Shown in pieces: positions 60,508 through 64,000 of a stretch of 64,000 nt of DNA. Source of the stretch: Corythucha ciliata. Lineage: Eukaryota > Arthropoda > Insecta > Hemiptera > Tingidae. A program made the translations under genes and the position numbers. The stretch spans positions 45,846,751-45,910,750 of the forward strand of contig CM075942.1 in NCBI GenBank assembly GCA_038030265.1, given 5' to 3'. The notes beneath the pieces are model-generated. The model was given only the letters and a program-made list of their open reading frames with translations. It ran no database searches and was not told the origin of the DNA. Every line of letters starts with the position of its first letter. Position 1 is the stretch's first letter.

Positions 60508-60634
60508 GGCCCGTTATTTATGAACGTTCCTTGAGTCAAAGAACCATTGAGAATGTTTTTTATCACAATACTAACATCTGTTCTAACGAATTTCAAGGGT
60601 TCCTTAACGTCAAGGAACGTTCATAAATACGGGC
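60508..60634. mobile_element. MITE, GGCCCGTATTCATAG family, copy 3
   Basis: GGCCCGTTATTTATGAACGT and ACGTTCATAAATACGGGC are inverted, with a TTA on the left flank. CCTTGAGTCAAAGAACC and GGTTCCTTAACGTCAAGG extend the arms. Confidence 0.75.
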
Positions 60635-60957
60635 ATTGTGTAGTAAGTAGGTTTGCCGTGCCCGACACTGTCTCCTGTCCGGAATGTTGACATTTTAGGT
60701 CTCGGTAAAAGTGATTTTTCCTGGCTTTCGCTCCTCCCCTCCCCCCGCTTGGCCATGTTCGCTTTGCTTCCTTTGAATTCGTTGTTGAGAGCCCCGTTCG
60801 CAGTTCATAAGCCAATTAAGAACTTTCAGGGCGACTTCTGGCCCAATCGTCAATCACGGCTTCGTCGCTACTTTCGAGGGAACTCTACAAAAATCCACTT
60901 AGGGTGCATTTTTTGGTTTATTATTCATTCTGAATAATACACCTATGCAGTGGCGTG

Positions 60958-63043
60958 CCCATGGGGACGGTTTTGGGAGTCAGAACCCCCCCCCCAGAGT
61001 ACTTCAGCCCACCATAGTTAAGAAATAGAAATACAAAATAAATAAATAAATAAAATGAAATGAATAAGTAAAAAAGTAAAAAAAAACAAACGAACAAAAG
61101 AAACAACAAAAACGTGATTTGTATGACCCTAAAAGCCATTTGCTGCCTTAAATTAGCTATCCCCACCATACAGAATCCTAGACTGACTATACTCGCGCCC
61201 CAAAATGGCAAAACTAACTCATGCAAACATCTGTAGCCGTAGGAGCCTACATCGTCCGTCGGTTTCGGCTGCTCGCCATGCGGCTCGGGTTCGGCATTTT
61301 GCATGATTTAACCACTAACCCTCGTAGTTTAAGCGACTCTACTAACAATGCAAAACTAACTATTTGAGCCATAAAAATAGCCAAACTGACTCTACGCGCC
61401 CTAAAAATATCAAGCCACAAAAGGCCTAAACAGATTATTCCTGACCTGAGAATGGCAAAAACGACCATTCCCGCGTCAAAAATAGCCAAACTGAGCCTTC
61501 ACAATGTCTAAAAAAAAAAAAAAAAAATTGGCTATTCACGCCCTAAAAATGGCATACTCGTACTCAGATGCGGATCCAGGATTTGCTCAAGCGAGGGGCT
61601 TGTGCTTGGGAGATTGTGTGCTTCGCTAGACTGACTAAAAATGGCTTGACAGGACAGTAATTCACTACCTAAAAACTGCTAAACTGACTATAATCGCGCC
61701 CGCAAATGGCAAAATTGACGATTCTTGCATTTAAAATGTATATTTGCGCCCTAAAAATAGCCAAATTGGCGATTCTCGCTCTAAAATGGCCAATATGACT
61801 CTAGGCGGCCTGGAAATGCCTTAACAGATTATTCCTGTCCTGAAAGCTGCAAAATAGACCATTTGCGCGCCAAGAATGGTCAAAATAACGATTCGTACGT
61901 AATTGGCTAGAAGGGACTAATTGAACCCGTCTATGCTGCTATGTTTGGGCAAAGTATAACTGACGATTCGCGCCCTGAAAATGGCAAAATCGACCAGTCG
62001 CACGCCAAAAATCCCCTAACTGACCATTATCGCCTTGGTTTGACGCCCTATATACATGTCAAGCTTCAAGACTACGCGCCCTAAAATTGGCCAAACTGAC
62101 TATGCAAGCCATGAAATCGGCAAAACTGACTCTATGCGCCCTAAAAGTAGCTTAACTGACGATTCGCGCCTTGAAAATGCCTAAACACAGACGATTCCTG
62201 TCCTTAAATTGGCCAAACTGACCATTAGCGCTTAGAAAAATAGAAATTTCTCGCTCTAAAAACGGCAAAACTGACCATTTCGACTAGTAAAACTGATGAT
62301 TCGAGTACTGAAAATATCGCACTGACTATTCATGCATTAGAAATGACCATTCTGACATTTTGCGCCGTAAAAATGGCCAAACTGGCTATTCACGTCCTAA
62401 AATTAGTAATGCCAACTCTACATATAGCGGCCCGCGAGATTGGTGCTTTGAAAGGTCCGAAACGGATGATTCATGTCCTGAAAATGTAAAATCGACCATT
62501 ATCCAGCATCCAAACTGGCCAAACTGAACCTCGTGCCCTGAAAATGTCTAAACTGACGATTCGTTCCCTAAAAATAGCAAAACTGACTATTTAAGTCCTA
62601 AAAATGGCGTACTCGTACCAGAAATTCACGGTCCAAAGATTAGCTAAACAGATCATTTGCGCCCTACAGAGGCTACTGCCCGTCTTCAAAGTGGCAATCG
62701 GCACCCCTAAAAAAAAAAACTGATCCTCCGCGGCTTGAAAACGGTGAAACTGCGGACAATTCGTGCCTTAGAAATACCGGAACCGATCATTCGCGCCGTG
62801 TATAGGTGGCTTAAATGACGATTTGTGCCATGCTGCACCGAAAAAATTGCCAAACTGGCTATTCGCGCCCTTAAAAGATGAATTGACTATTGGCGCAGAA
62901 TTGACTATAAAGGACCGTGTCCATCATACGAACTGATTGACCCCCCCCCCTCCCCATTTCTGTCAAAAAAATCACCATTTTATATACATATAATTTTGTA
63001 ATTTGAAAACCCCTCCCAAGAAAAATTCCTGGGCACGCCACTG
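60958..63043. mobile_element. hAT-like non-autonomous element 4
   Basis: A perfect 8 bp duplication CACCTATG (60950-60957, 63044-63051) flanks termini CAGTGGCGTGCCCA and its inverse TGGGCACGCCACTG. The interior from about 61120 to 62900 is a degenerate array with unit ~30 bp (GCGCCCTAAAAATGGCCAAA then CTGACTATTC). No transposase is present. CAGATGCGGATCCAGG at 61566 may be the end of another, nested, hAT-type piece. Confidence 0.92.
61120..62900. repeat. Degenerate ~30 bp array in hAT element 4
   Basis: Roughly fifty diverged units each carry CCTAAAAATGGC and AAACTGACTATTCG-type halves. Its consensus differs from the array in hAT element 1 but the period is the same. Confidence 0.85.
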
Positions 63044-63051
63044 CACCTATG

Positions 63052-63602
63052 TTTCCATGTCTTTCTTCCACTAATTTAGCCGCCCTGTAAACGTGCTTGG
63101 AAAAATTCTCAACCCACGTTGAAATCTTGCACTTTGTTCGCCTCACCTGGAGAAGTCCCCCCCCCCCACGTTTCCATAGGTTCGCATCCATAACATGCTC
63201 GAGTACTGACGGGATTTCCTCGGGTGAAACGGCGTTTCTTATTAAGTGTTTGAAGACACAGAAAGCTTTGTTACAATCTGTCCATCGCCTAGCTAAAATC
63301 CTCAAGTTTGCGAAGAGGCATTGACTTAAAAATTGCACTTACCACTCAACCGCTTACAGGTTTCTTTCGGAAGCGTGGTACTCCTTCAATGGATACTATG
63401 TAGCCTATTTGAGAGGAGCGTATGCTGCTGCGTCTAAGAATTTGAGACGTTGAGCGTCTATACGTCTGGACTGCTCCAGGGACCAGTGTAAACGCGAAGG
63501 CGCGCGTCTGGGGTAAGCGATCCCGCTTTACACATTGCGTCATTTGAAAAAAGAAGAGCATGACCTTATACTTTAATTGTTTGATGTTTTATTTTTTTGT
63601 TT
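63052..63602. other. Sequence between hAT element 4 and the right-edge frame
   Basis: On the minus strand, 63338-63170 is open and not repeat-like (WTDCNKAFCVFKHLIRNAVS). It is followed by a GTGAGG donor-like site near 63146. It could be an exon of an unknown gene, but no family is recognised. A G/C-run sits at 63161-63169. Confidence 0.25.
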
Positions 63603-64000
63603 TTAGGCGAAAAAAAACATTTTTTGGGGGACGATCCTTTTGTTTGCCGATTCCCTTACTGGCGCGTTGAGTTTTTCTGACGGTCCTTCACATTGTCGCT
63701 CTTCAGCATTTTTAATGCTCTGGATTATGCTCTCCAGTGGGGCTAAATGTTTTTTCGCGCCGTATAACTGAGCGATAGAATTTATAATTGCCAGAACATG
63801 TGGTGAGAATTCCGTTTTCATTTCTGATAGACTTTTGCTGCCTTGCTACTGACTGCTGGCATGTTCTTTCAGAAGAGAAGAAGCTTCATATTTTGGAACA
63901 GGAAAATCTTCCGCGATGCCCATTATTGCATCATCGTTTTTCGGCAGGTGGATAGCAGCGACCGGGACGAGTGCCTCCATTTCACGTGCACAACAACGTA
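63603..64000 (-). CDS. Partial unknown protein with in-frame TAG
   Basis: A minus-strand frame enters from the right edge and reads MEALVPVAAIHLPKNDDAIM then YEASSLLKEHASSQ. It meets TAG at 63848-63846, and then continues in the same frame for 80 more codons (KTEFSPHVLAIINSIAQLYG, APLESIIQSIKNAEERQ) to TAA at 63603-63605. Codon use on both sides looks protein-like. It may be a decayed gene or transposon gene with one stop mutation, or a readthrough stop (CAG TAG CAA context). I do not recognise the protein, and its N terminus lies outside the window. Confidence 0.4.

Noticed and set aside
62871..63338. 155-residue minus-strand frame as one gene
   Set aside because: Its 3' third runs into the end of hAT element 4 and a G-run. 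Only the 5' part (63338-63170) looks non-repetitive, and no family is recognisable.

Overview
This is a transposon-rich eukaryotic nuclear window, most likely from an arthropod, possibly a crustacean. Genes carry GT-AG spliceosomal introns. The ATP synthase f, SLIRP, ACBD6 and eIF1 proteins read like arthropod orthologues, and an intact mariner-type transposase belongs to a lineage common in arthropod genomes. No bacterial operons, CRISPR or rRNA were seen. Species is inferred, not shown.

Nine conserved protein genes can be reconstructed exon by exon. From the left: ATP synthase subunit f (+, 2102-2615) faces BUD31 (-, 2736-3358) tail to tail. BUD31 shares a divergent upstream region with PDAP1 (+, 3855-11541), which has a 6.9 kb intron. 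SIRT7 (-, 16079-22654, with a 4.7 kb intron) is divergent from METTL23 (+, 23304-30336, with a 6.3 kb intron). METTL23 overlaps SLIRP by four bases (30333-30593), and ACBD6 starts 14 bases after SLIRP (30608-31330). These three look like one polycistronic unit. After 17 kb of repeats come an intronless mitochondrial ATP synthase alpha gene (-, 48159-49748) and eIF1 (-, 50717-59497, with an 8.3 kb intron). An unrecognised partial reading frame runs off the right edge.

Almost everything else is mobile DNA, much of it with readable insertion signatures. Four hAT-ended elements have 8 bp target duplications and interiors made of degenerate repeats about 30 bp long. They lie at 4819-8678 (with 4883-6774 nested inside it), 35372-39401 and 60958-63043. 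A DD41D-type mariner (36474-38869) with ~550 bp terminal repeats and an intact transposase sits inside the third. A 1.5 kb near-perfect palindrome (53941-55444) lies in the big eIF1 intron. Two terminal-inverted-repeat elements carry MADF-domain genes (40806-41949 and 20628-21801). There are three copies of a tRNA-derived SINE, several families of palindromic MITEs, and remnants of gypsy-like, non-LTR, piggyBac and pogo-like elements.

The genes share general housekeeping themes: mitochondrial energy metabolism and mitochondrial RNA (ATP synthase f and alpha, SLIRP), splicing (BUD31), translation start (eIF1) and chromatin enzymes (SIRT7, METTL23). The sequence shows no common pathway beyond the tricistronic METTL23-SLIRP-ACBD6 arrangement. 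Typical introns are only 57-100 bp. PDAP1, SIRT7, METTL23 and eIF1 each hold one giant intron filled with transposons.
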